Below, one piece after another: positions 10,330 to 18,600 of a stretch of 64,000 nt of DNA (positions are counted from its first letter, which is position 1; each line of letters opens with the position of its first letter). The stretch comes from Candidatus Sericytochromatia bacterium (GTDB lineage Bacteria; Cyanobacteriota; Sericytochromatia; UBA7694): NCBI GenBank assembly GCA_018780035.1, contig JADMKE010000051.1:1-64000 (forward strand), written 5' to 3'. Both the position numbers and the translations under genes were made by a program. The notes beneath the pieces were generated by a model. It was given only the letters and a program-made list of their open reading frames with translations, had not been told where the DNA came from and made no database searches.

Positions 10330-11016
10330 TTAGCCCTCGGATTCTCTGAGCATATAACCGACACCGCGTTTGGTATGAATCAGGCGCTGTCCACCGCTTT
10401 GCTCCAACTTACCGCGCAGACTGTGGACATAAACTTCCACGCTGTTTTCGCCCCCTTCGGCATCCCAGCCCCAGACCTTTTCAAAAATCTGCGACTTGGA
10501 AAGCACCTGTCGCGGATGTTGGAGCAGGTATTTGAGCAAGTCAAATTCTTTGGGAGAGAGATCCAAAAGCTGCTCTGCCCGGCGCACCTCATGGGTTTGC
10601 AAATTCATTTCCAGATCCGCCAAGACCAAGAGATTGAGTTCGGGCTTGCTGCGGCCGCGCAATTGGGCCCGCACCCGAGCCAGGAGTTCATCGAGTTCAA
10701 AGGGCTTGCCCAGATAATCATTGGCACCAGCATCCAAGCCTTCGATGCGTTCTTGAACATTGTTTTTGGCCGTGAGCATCAGTATCGGCACATGGGAACT
10801 CTGACGCACCCGGCGACAGACCTCTACGCCACTCAATTTGGGCATTTCCCAGTCCAGGATCAACAAATCGGGCTGTATTTGGCGAAACTTCATCAGACCG
10901 TTTAGGCCATCAGTGGCCAAGTCCACACGGTAGCCCTCACTTTCGAGCTCCATGACCAAAAATGGGCCAATCTCTTCGTTGTCTTCGACCAGCAGAATCA
11001 GGGCAGGCTCTTGCAT
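10330..11016 (-). CDS. OmpR/PhoB-family response regulator
   Basis: 228 aa DNA-binding regulator. Receiver domain (about 6-120) with acidic pocket LVEDNEE, phospho-acceptor Asp at about 55 (LLILDWEMPKLSG), Thr/Ala switch region LTAKN and Lys about 104 (GKPFELDE). A winged-helix transcriptional domain follows (about 130-226) ending HTKRGVGYML, typical of the family in length and order. Start ATG at 11016 has AAGGAG about 11 nt upstream. It is the first gene of the operon that continues with the 1977-aa hybrid kinase and the receiver-histidine kinase, so it is the probable transcriptional output of that system. Targets are unknown; autoregulation through the 11017-11361 intergenic region is possible. 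Confidence 0.95.
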   Translation of the reverse strand: MQEPALILLVEDNEEIGPFLVMELESEGYRVDLATDGLNGLMKFRQIQPDLLILDWEMPKLSGVEVCRRVRQSSHVPILMLTAKNNVQERIEGLDAGANDYLGKPFELDELLARVRAQLRGRSKPELNLLVLADLEMNLQTHEVRRAEQLLDLSPKEFDLLKYLLQHPRQVLSKSQIFEKVWGWDAEGGENSVEVYVHSLRGKLEQSGGQRLIHTKRGVGYMLRESEG

Positions 11017-11361
11017 TCGTTATATGTCTCCTTGATCTGAATCACCCTCGGTTGTGCCCCAGTATAACATTGCAGGCACATCCTGTCAGTTGCCTGAAAA
11101 AAACCAGAAACCCTTGATTTAAAAAGGCTTGAACCTATTTCACGGCTGAATTTTCAAGCTATTTTAAGCATTATTTCAGGTTCTCTTTAAACGAGAAGGC
11201 CGATTAATCGCAAGAGTCGAGAAATTTAGTGACCACGATTACAGAAAAAGTAAAGGCAAAGTTAATAACGTAAACTTAACCATTGCATCCTGACGCACTG
11301 CACAATCATGTACAATAGGGTGGCAATGTGCACGCACATTTTCATCAAGAGAGAAACACCC
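11017..11361. promoter_or_regulatory. Divergent intergenic region, candidate promoter
   Basis: About 345 bases between the minus-strand signalling operon and the plus-strand decarboxylase operon; both must start here. On the plus strand a TACAAT (-10-like, 11311-11316) lies about 45 nt before the decarboxylase ATG; the best -35 is CTGACG with a short 15-nt spacer, so the promoter is only a candidate. No RNA element or gene was recognised in the rest of the region. Confidence 0.35.
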
Positions 11362-12879
11362 ATGATCGACACAGCAGAGAATCAAGCCATGCCTACAACA
11401 GAACCCTTTAATCCCCAAGCCCGCGCGCCATTTTTTGAAGCCCTGCGCGACTATCTCAAGAAAGACATGGTCGCCTTTCACACCCCCGGCCACAAATACG
11501 GACAGGGCATTGATCCCGAGTTCTTAGAGCTGGTCGGCCAGAATATGTTTAAAATTGACCTCTGTGAATTGCCCGAAGTTGACAATTTACACGATCCCGA
11601 ACACGTGATCAAAGAGGCCCAAGAATTGGCAGCCGCCGCTTATGGCGCAGATTATTCTTTCTTTTTGGTCAATGGCTCGACCTGTGGCAACCACACCATG
11701 GTCTTGAGTGTGTGTGATCCTGGCGATAAAATTCTGATTCCCCGCAATTGCCACAAATCCGTGATTGGCGGCATTTTGCTCAGTGGTGCGATTCCCGTCT
11801 ATCTCAAACCCATTTGGGACAAAGAATATGGTTTTTATGACAGCATCACCCCCGAAGAGGTCGAAGCCAGTTTAGAAGCCCACCCCGATGTCAAAGCCCT
11901 GCTGGTGGTCAACCCCACCTATTACGGCGTGACCTGCGATATCGAAGCCATTGCCAAAATTTGCCACAAATACAACAAGCCCCTCTTGGTTGACGAAGCC
12001 CACGGCCCCCATTTGCATTTTCACAGCGATTTGCCGATCTCGGCCCTGGATGCAGGCGCAGATTTGGTTGTGCAGTCCACCCACAAAATCATCGCCGGCA
12101 TGACCCAGGCCTCGATGTTCCACATGCGCGACACGGGGCATGTCGATGTACAGCGGGTGCGCAAGGTGCTGCAAATTGTGCAGAGCACCAGCCCCTCATA
12201 CGTCTTAATGGCCTCCCTTGATACAGCCCGCCGCCAGATGGCCTTACATGGCCAGGAATTGCTCAGTCATGCCCTGGAAGTCTCGGAGTGGGCCCGCCAG
12301 GAGCTGAACACCATTCCGGGCGTTCATTGTTTTGGCAAAGAACGCATTGGCCAACCCGGCATTCACAATATCGACCTGACCAAATTGGTGGTCAATGTAA
12401 CAGGACTGGGTATTTCGGGCTTTGATGTACTCGATTTGCTCAACGAAAAATATGGGGTGCAATCCGAAATGGCCACCCTGACCAATGTCTTGGCCATTGT
12501 GACCTTTGCCAACCCACGCAGCGATTTGGAGCGCCTGGTAAATGCCTTCCGCGCGATCTCCGAGGAGATTCACACCAAGGGCATTCCCCAGCAAGTACGC
12601 CCCCTTTTGCAGACCCTCGATCTGCCGGAATTGCCCAAAGCCAGCATGACCCCGCGGGAGGCCTTCTACGCCAAAACCGAAAAAATCCCCTTTCAGGAGT
12701 CGGTGGGCCGGATTTGCACCGAAATTGTCTCACCGTATCCCCCCGGTATTCCAATTCTCGTGCCTGGCGAACAGATTACACGCGAATTGGTCGATTATCT
12801 GCAACAGGTCTACCGCTATGGGGGCTTTATCAACGGCCCCGAAGACATCCGTTTGCACACCATCAAGGTTGTAGCCTGA
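11362..12879 (+). CDS. Orn/Lys/Arg decarboxylase-family PLP enzyme
   Basis: 505 aa from the ATG at 11362; an upstream in-frame ATG at 11308 would lie in the promoter zone and is rejected. Fold-type I PLP enzyme of the SpeA/LdcC-like decarboxylase group: FHTPGHKYGQG near the N-terminus, PLP-phosphate loop NGSTCGNHTM (about 104-113), VDEAHGPH (Asp about 211, His about 214) and the Schiff-base Lys at about 242 in STHKIIAGMTQ. Length and motifs match the shorter bacterial arginine/lysine/ornithine decarboxylases lacking the N-terminal wing domain. It would release CO2 from a basic amino acid to give agmatine, cadaverine or putrescine; the sequence does not fix the substrate. It heads a tight operon with a DUF4253 protein (3 nt gap) and an aspartoacylase-like enzyme. 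Confidence 0.92.
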   Translation: MIDTAENQAMPTTEPFNPQARAPFFEALRDYLKKDMVAFHTPGHKYGQGIDPEFLELVGQNMFKIDLCELPEVDNLHDPEHVIKEAQELAAAAYGADYSFFLVNGSTCGNHTMVLSVCDPGDKILIPRNCHKSVIGGILLSGAIPVYLKPIWDKEYGFYDSITPEEVEASLEAHPDVKALLVVNPTYYGVTCDIEAIAKICHKYNKPLLVDEAHGPHLHFHSDLPISALDAGADLVVQSTHKIIAGMTQASMFHMRDTGHVDVQRVRKVLQIVQSTSPSYVLMASLDTARRQMALHGQELLSHALEVSEWARQELNTIPGVHCFGKERIGQPGIHNIDLTKLVVNVTGLGISGFDVLDLLNEKYGVQSEMATLTNVLAIVTFANPRSDLERLVNAFRAISEEIHTKGIPQQVRPLLQTLDLPELPKASMTPREAFYAKTEKIPFQESVGRICTEIVSPYPPGIPILVPGEQITRELVDYLQQVYRYGGFINGPEDIRLHTIKVVA

Positions 12880-12882
12880 GTC

Positions 12883-13656
12883 GTGGCTGCGCTGGAATCG
12901 CTGCTCAAGACAGCGGGGTTTTCACAGCCTCTGCGTCAACAGGCCTTGCCCGGCAGTTCAGAACCGCTGTATTTGTTAAACGTACCAGGCCGACAGGCGA
13001 TCCAAGACTGGCGCAAATTACAGGCCTTGGTCGAACAAACCCAGCATTGGCCGATTATTATGGGGCCCGCCAGCAATTTAGAAACGGTCCAGGATCTCTG
13101 GCAGGCAGATGAGACCCTACCCAGCCCGGCGGACTGTTTAAAACAAGCCATGGGGCTGAATCTGACTCAATGGCTGGCTGAGAACAGCTCCGAAGAAGAC
13201 CCCGAAGAGGATTTTGACCCCGACGAATTTGACGAATTTGCTGAATTTTTCAGCCCAGAGAATATGCAACCGGTCTCTGAATTCAGTGCCCACCTGGATA
13301 TTCTTTCGCGGGAGCCCTATCCAGAAGTGCTGATCGCCTTGGTGCCCACCCCCCATCCCTGGGAAGTGCCCGCTTGGTTGCAAACCGGCGGCTGGAATGC
13401 CTGCCCCAATCCCGAATTACATGTGCGTCTGATGGAAAATTGGTTTGTGCGTTATGGAGCTGAACTGGTCGCGTTGACCCACGACGTGATTGAATTGGCT
13501 GTAACTCGGCCTGTGACCGATTTAGAAGAAGCCCGGGAATTGGCACGGGTGCAATACGCCTATTGCCCAGACATTGTCGATCAGGGCGTACAGAGCATTG
13601 AAAATTTGGCCCAGACCCTGCTTGGCAGCACTGTCTGGTATTTTTGGTGGGATTAA
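12883..13656 (+). CDS. DUF4253 domain-containing protein
   Basis: 257 aa, GTG start 3 nt after the decarboxylase stop, so translation is probably coupled. The C-terminal 110 residues carry the DUF4253 signature: PHPWEVPAWLQTGGWN, NPELHVRLMENW, RYGAELVALTHDVIEL, an EEA...YCPDIVDQG stretch and the terminal WYFWWD. The N-terminal half is variable and includes a very acidic run (about 97-118, many Asp and Glu). No membrane segment. The biochemical function of DUF4253 proteins is not established; here its position between a basic-amino-acid decarboxylase and an amide-cleaving metalloenzyme family member is the only functional hint. Confidence 0.88.
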   Translation: MAALESLLKTAGFSQPLRQQALPGSSEPLYLLNVPGRQAIQDWRKLQALVEQTQHWPIIMGPASNLETVQDLWQADETLPSPADCLKQAMGLNLTQWLAENSSEEDPEEDFDPDEFDEFAEFFSPENMQPVSEFSAHLDILSREPYPEVLIALVPTPHPWEVPAWLQTGGWNACPNPELHVRLMENWFVRYGAELVALTHDVIELAVTRPVTDLEEARELARVQYAYCPDIVDQGVQSIENLAQTLLGSTVWYFWWD

Positions 13657-13660
13657 AAAC

Positions 13661-14530
13661 GTGAAACGGGTGGTGCTTGTGGGGGGCACCCACGGCAATG
13701 AATGGGGAGGCATTTACCTCTGCCAGAAATGGCAAAACACCCCCGAAATCTGGGCAAAATACCCCTTTCAGGTCGAGACCTATCTGGCCAATCCCCGGGC
13801 AATTGAAGTCAACCGCCGCTATCTCGAAGAAGATCTCAATCGCTGTTTTCGCTCAAGTGATCTGGCCAATCACGATCTGAGCAGCTACGAAGCCCAGCGG
13901 GCCAAAGTGGTGGCTCAGGATCTCAGCGGCTGTGATTTTTTAATCGACCTTCACAATACCACCAGCAATATGGGTATGAGCCTGATCCTCTCTCGTGAAG
14001 AGGCGCTTGATGACCCTTTGATGTTGCAACTCTGCGCCCACCTGCTGCAGCAAGATGCCTTGGTGCGCATTTATTACATGCCCCAAAACGCCAAAGACAG
14101 CCCCTATTTGCCCTCTTTGGGCCAGCGCGAACTGACCTTGGAAGTGGGTCCCATGGCCCACGGCACCCTGCGCGCTGACTTGTTTTTTAAGACTGAGCAG
14201 CTGGTGCAAACCATGTTGACCTTTTTGGCCGATTGGGAACGGGGAGAGGCCAAGGCCTACGAAGGGGAATTAACCATTTACCGCCAGCTTGAAAATCTCG
14301 ACTATCCCCGCACCCCAGCAGGTCACATGCGCGGCATGATCCACCCCCAACTCTATGGCCGGGATTATCGCCCCTTGTATCCGGGACGCCCCTTGTATGT
14401 GACCTTTGAGGGGCTGGTGCTCAATTACGAAGGCGATGAGACCGTCTGGCCGGTGTTTATTAACGAACAGGCCTATTACGAAAAGGGCCTGGCCATGTCA
14501 TTGACCCGCAAAGAACAAATCCCACTCTAA
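13661..14530 (+). CDS. Aspartoacylase/succinylglutamate desuccinylase-family zinc amidohydrolase
   Basis: 289 aa from a GTG at 13661, 4 nt after the previous stop, with GGTGGGA about seven nt upstream; longer in-frame starts lie inside the DUF4253 gene and are rejected. Zn-carboxypeptidase-like fold of the AstE/AspA family: GGTHGNE (His about 11, Glu about 14), NPRAIEVNRR substrate-binding region, DLNRCF, second metal ligand His about 98 in IDLHNTTSNMG, and catalytic Glu about 161 in LEVGPMAHG. Length agrees with aspartoacylases (about 290-310 aa). It hydrolyses an N-acyl amino acid to the free amino acid and a carboxylate; N-acetylaspartate is the textbook substrate, but family members vary. 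Third gene of the decarboxylase operon, converging on the next gene (6 nt between stops). Confidence 0.9.
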   Translation: MKRVVLVGGTHGNEWGGIYLCQKWQNTPEIWAKYPFQVETYLANPRAIEVNRRYLEEDLNRCFRSSDLANHDLSSYEAQRAKVVAQDLSGCDFLIDLHNTTSNMGMSLILSREEALDDPLMLQLCAHLLQQDALVRIYYMPQNAKDSPYLPSLGQRELTLEVGPMAHGTLRADLFFKTEQLVQTMLTFLADWERGEAKAYEGELTIYRQLENLDYPRTPAGHMRGMIHPQLYGRDYRPLYPGRPLYVTFEGLVLNYEGDETVWPVFINEQAYYEKGLAMSLTRKEQIPL

Positions 14531-14536
14531 GCTTTT

Positions 14537-14854
14537 TTAGAAAGGTTTGAGCACAAAAAAGAGGGTCAACCCCAAGGCCAGCAAGCCCAACCCGCCAGCG
14601 ATTATCCAAAGCCAAGGCTTTTTTCCGCTTTTTTCGGCTTGGCCTTCTTCCAACATGCCCGAGACATAATGAGCCATATTCTTGAGTTTCTGCAGTTTGG
14701 CCTGAATATGATCGGTGTCTTTTTTATGCAGAGAATATTTTAAGGCTTCGCGGTAGTGTTTGATCGCCGGCAAAAACTCTTCGTCGTCTTCAAATTGTTC
14801 GGCTTTTTCCATGTTTTCACGGAACTTGGCCTTGCGCTGTTCTAAGGTATCCAT
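14537..14854 (-). CDS. Small tail-anchored helical membrane protein
   Basis: 105 aa. Residues about 1-75 are charged and helical, and include a TPR-like unit (DEEFLPAIKHYREALKYSL). After a basic linker (KSGKKPW) comes one transmembrane helix (LWIIAGGLGLLALGLTLFFV, about 82-101) followed by KPF. There is no signal peptide, so this is a C-tail-anchored inner-membrane protein with its helical part in the cytoplasm. A purine-rich SD (GGGGAAGAG) precedes the ATG at 14854. Not assigned to a named family; possibly a scaffold or adaptor. Confidence 0.75.
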   Translation of the reverse strand: MDTLEQRKAKFRENMEKAEQFEDDEEFLPAIKHYREALKYSLHKKDTDHIQAKLQKLKNMAHYVSGMLEEGQAEKSGKKPWLWIIAGGLGLLALGLTLFFVLKPF

Positions 14855-14945
14855 TGCGCTCTTCCCCTTTAAAACGATCGGATCGATTCAGAAAAACAAA
14901 TAGGATGATCCCATCATAGGTGCTTTAGCAGGTGAAAACAAGCGC

Positions 14946-15548
14946 TCAGCGGGGAATCTTCCAAATGCCAATGCCCATCGGGGCCAGATCAGCCAAATCG
15001 GCTTCGGCAAAAGGCTGGCTGATCGTCCATTTTTCACCGGGGACGTGGTTCCAGAAATGGCCCACAGCAGGGGTTCGGGGATTGGTCACGTCGTGAAAAG
15101 CGAGGTATTTGCCAGGAAAACGCCGGTTGATTTCAAAATCTGCCAGCACCGCGTCCAGGCCATGGGCCCCGTCAATCAGAACCAGATCAATCGGGCCCAA
15201 TTGTTCGCGCCACTGCACATAGGCCTGAGAGCAGGAATCACCCCAAAAACAGGCGGCTTCTGCAGGCACCTTAATTTCAACCCCAAATTTATCTGCATCG
15301 CGGATATCACAGACCGCCACTTTCTCAAAGTGAAAAAGTGAGTGCAACAGCGAGACCAATTTGCCACTCCAAATGCCAATCTCCAAATACGAACGAATCT
15401 GGTGGGTTTCGATCCACTCACAGAGCGCAACCACATCGGCCCGGTTTTGCAAAATAAAGGGATAGGGAAAATTCCAGGTGCGAAAATTCGCCTCACATTC
15501 GGCATCCCAAAAGGACCAGCCCTGAATTTCTTGATTAAAATCGCGCAT
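14946..15548 (-). CDS. Class I SAM-dependent methyltransferase
   Basis: 200 aa from the ATG at 15548, supported by GGGAGAGG about nine nt upstream; a longer frame to 15605 lacks an SD. Rossmann-type motif I is SYLEIGIWSGKLVSLL, followed by the acidic ribose-binding strand end VAVCDIRD and a motif II-like IDLVLIDGAHGLDAVLADF, the pattern of the Methyltransf_24/CmcI-like group. Ends in GIGIWKIPR. No membrane segment. The substrate cannot be told; members of this group often act on small molecules or sugars. It is transcribed away from the giant propeller protein at 15689, with which it shares a 140-base divergent region. Confidence 0.82.
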   Translation of the reverse strand: MRDFNQEIQGWSFWDAECEANFRTWNFPYPFILQNRADVVALCEWIETHQIRSYLEIGIWSGKLVSLLHSLFHFEKVAVCDIRDADKFGVEIKVPAEAACFWGDSCSQAYVQWREQLGPIDLVLIDGAHGLDAVLADFEINRRFPGKYLAFHDVTNPRTPAVGHFWNHVPGEKWTISQPFAEADLADLAPMGIGIWKIPR

Positions 15549-15648
15549 TTTGATACTGCCTCTCCCTTTTAGCCTACTCCATGGCTCGGTCAAAGACAAT
15601 CTCAAACAATTCTCAACAGTAAGTTAAAAGTAACCGCCTTTGTCTTGA

Positions 15649-15654
15649 TATAAT
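15649..15654 (+). promoter_or_regulatory. Candidate -10 element
   Basis: A perfect TATAAT 34 nt before the ATG of the 1852-aa protein. No good -35 lies 16-18 nt upstream (best is TTAAAA at a 19-nt spacing), so the element is a candidate only. Confidence 0.35.
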
Positions 15655-15688
15655 ATCTGAAATAAGGCGCGACTCAAGGGAAATAATC

Positions 15689-18600
15689 ATGACGCAAACA
15701 GCTGCTGAAGAGCGCTGGCTGAACTATTTACGCCAGCAAAAACACTACTCCCAGGCCCAGGCCGATGAATGTTTTGGCCATTGGCAGGCCCGGCGCCAAA
15801 GCCTGGCCGACAAAGTCAAAGGGATTGTCTGTCGGGTAGATAACAAGACCCTGATTCTGCATATTGAACAATTCCCTGGCGGAGAAGAACTCGCCCGGAT
15901 CGCCCTGAGCGATACACGGCCCTCACCCGAAAGCCCCGGTGGACGGCGGCAGTGGGCCTGTCTTGATGGACACGGGCACTACCTCAAACCGATCTCCCTG
16001 GATGAGAGTGCCCAGCCCGAATTGGTGATCACCCCCAGTTTCAGTTTTATCACCGCCAGCAGTATTCACACCCATCCCTTGCTGCTGGAAAGCCGCTTTC
16101 TGCTTGATGCGGTCCAACAGGACAAACGCCCCCACACCGTCGATCTCTATCTCTCACCCGACAGCGAAATGCTCTTTGCCGCTCACCGCCAAGCCGGAGA
16201 GGTCTTGGTCATCTCTCTCAGCGATTACGAAATTATCGAGCGCTTTCAAATTCGCAAACCCGGCAGCAACCGCACCCTCAATGTCTGTTTTGACAGCAAG
16301 GGCGAAAAGGCGTATATCACCGACAATGAAAGTATTCAGCTCTGGATCATCGAGCTGGACTCACTCAAAAACCGCATTTGGAAATCGGGTCTGGGCATTT
16401 TGGGCAATCTCATGCCCGCCCCCGACCCCCGTTATCTCTATCTCTGCACCCAACGCCCCCAGTTCAGCCTGCTCTATTTTGACACCGAAACCCTGAGCAC
16501 CCCCTACTCGGTGGAGATCAAAGGGGATTCCTGGTGCATGCAGCGAATTCTGCCCTGCGACCCAATGCAACTGAGCCCCGACGGCAAATTGCTCTATTTT
16601 AATACCTGGACCGAGGCGGGCGGGCTGCGCACCCCTTTGATCCACGTGATCAAAACCAGCAGTGTGCGTACCCTGCGCAGCTTCCCGATTCAAGATGGCA
16701 GCCAACCCGCGATGCTCGGCCACAGCCGCCCCAACCCCTTACATGAACAGGAAAAGCTGGATTTTCAAAGCTTTTTGCTGCAGGAAAATATTTTAACTGA
16801 GGCAGATTTACAGGCCCCAATTGAAGAGGCCCCAGTCGAACTCAAACAAGAGCGCAAAGTTGCGCCACCACGCAAAAATTTCCAGGTCTATCAGCCCCCC
16901 AAAGAAGACCCCACGCTCTGGGACCAAATTGGCCAAGAGGCCGAAGAACTGGACCTGCCCGCTGAGGCCGAAATTGCAATTGTCGATCTTTTAAACTGGG
17001 CCTTTTACCGGATTACCCTGACCAATTTGCTCTTGCACAACGATGAGGTCAAACGCTTAAAAAAGCTGGCCCATGAATTGCGCAAACAATTGCGCACGAA
17101 AAAAGTTGTCTTGGCAGAACTCGACGATCTGATGGGCAAACACTCCCTGCGCACCCCGATTTCACGCGAGGCCGTGGCATCGTTGATCAAACAGGCCCGC
17201 CTGCGCGGGGATTCTGTGCGCTTTGAAGATATCTGCCCGCTCTGCGAAACGCCCCTGGAACAAGACGATGGTCTGGCCTGCCCTGCCTGTTTTTACCGCT
17301 TGGATCTGCCCGAAGAGCGCGATATTCGCCACAAACTCAGTGCAGAGACCTCAACCCGGCTGTTTGCGGGGCAGATGGGGGTGGTCTTGCCCGGCCAGAA
17401 CCGCTTTTATACCATGAATGTCTGGCGGCAATTGCTGGGGGTCTTCGAAGGCAAATCTGCTGAAATTGGCGAAATTGCCCATGTCACAGTTTTGCCCAAC
17501 CACAATTACCTGGTGGCGGATGTCAAAGGCAATAAAGTGGCTGAATACAGCCCCGGCGGCGAACAGATTTGGAAAGCCAAACTGGCCCTGCGCCAGCCTG
17601 TAATGGCTACCTTTCAGGTTTTCTCAGAGAGTGCGACGACACAAGAAGAGCGGATTATCATCGTCGATCAGGGCAATCAGCGCGTGCTTGAACTCGACCG
17701 CACAGGCCGCCATTGGCGGCGCTACCCCACGCTCAAAACCCCCGAAGCAGACAAGCCCAAAGCCCCCTGCGATGTACAGCTCACACCCACCGACACCTGG
17801 CTGATCGCCGATCCTGGCCGCAAAGAAGTGCTGGAGATCAATGCCCGTGGCGAACTCATGCGCACTTTTGGCGCAGAGCAGGGGATTCAGCACCCGATTC
17901 TGGCCCGGCGTCTGCCCAACGGGCATACCTGGATTGTCGATAGCAATCTGCAGGCCTGTCTGGAGCTGAGCCCCGAAGGCAAACGCTTGCGGGCTGTGCG
18001 CTATTGGCCGCCCGAACCCATCCATGGCAGCCATTGGAAAGACGAAGCCGCTCCCACCTGGGTGACCCGCCTGCACAACGGCGATCTGGTCTTTGCGGGT
18101 GAAAAGGTCATGATGCAGTTCAGCCCCGACAAAGAAATCACCCGCTGGGTACAGGGTTTTCCCAATTCCACGGTCGCGGATCAATCCCTGCTCAAAGCCC
18201 AGTTTCGCTCTCAATCAAGTGCCGAGGTCAAACAAAAGAAACTGGCCCAGATCAAAGCAGACCTCAAAACCATTCACCTGCTGGCCGAAGAGAGCGACGA
18301 ACATCTCGAAGGGCTGGCTGGTTTTATGTTGCAGCTCAAAGCCAAAGCGGGAGACTTCCTTGTGCCCCCCGGAGAATTGGGCAATGCCATGTATTTCCTG
18401 CTCGAAGGGGAATTGGAAATGGTCTCAGCCGAAGAAGAGGGAGCCGTGATCTTTACGGTCAAACAGGGAGAGATCTGCGGCCAACAGGCCTTCTCCGACC
18501 AGCAAAAGGTCGAGAAACCTGGGATGCGGGCCGTGAGTGATCTCAAGGCCCTGTATTTGGAGCGCGGCGAATTTAAAAAAGCCGTGGTCAAATTTCCCAA

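Noticed and set aside
10078-10905. Long plus-strand open frame (275 codons)
   Set aside because: Lies antisense to the OmpR regulator and the kinase domain, whose motifs are clear; the frame is a by-product of codon bias.
13574-13660. N-terminal extension of the aspartoacylase-like protein
   Set aside because: Overlaps the DUF4253 C-terminus in another frame; the GTG at 13661 with an SD starts right at the conserved domain.
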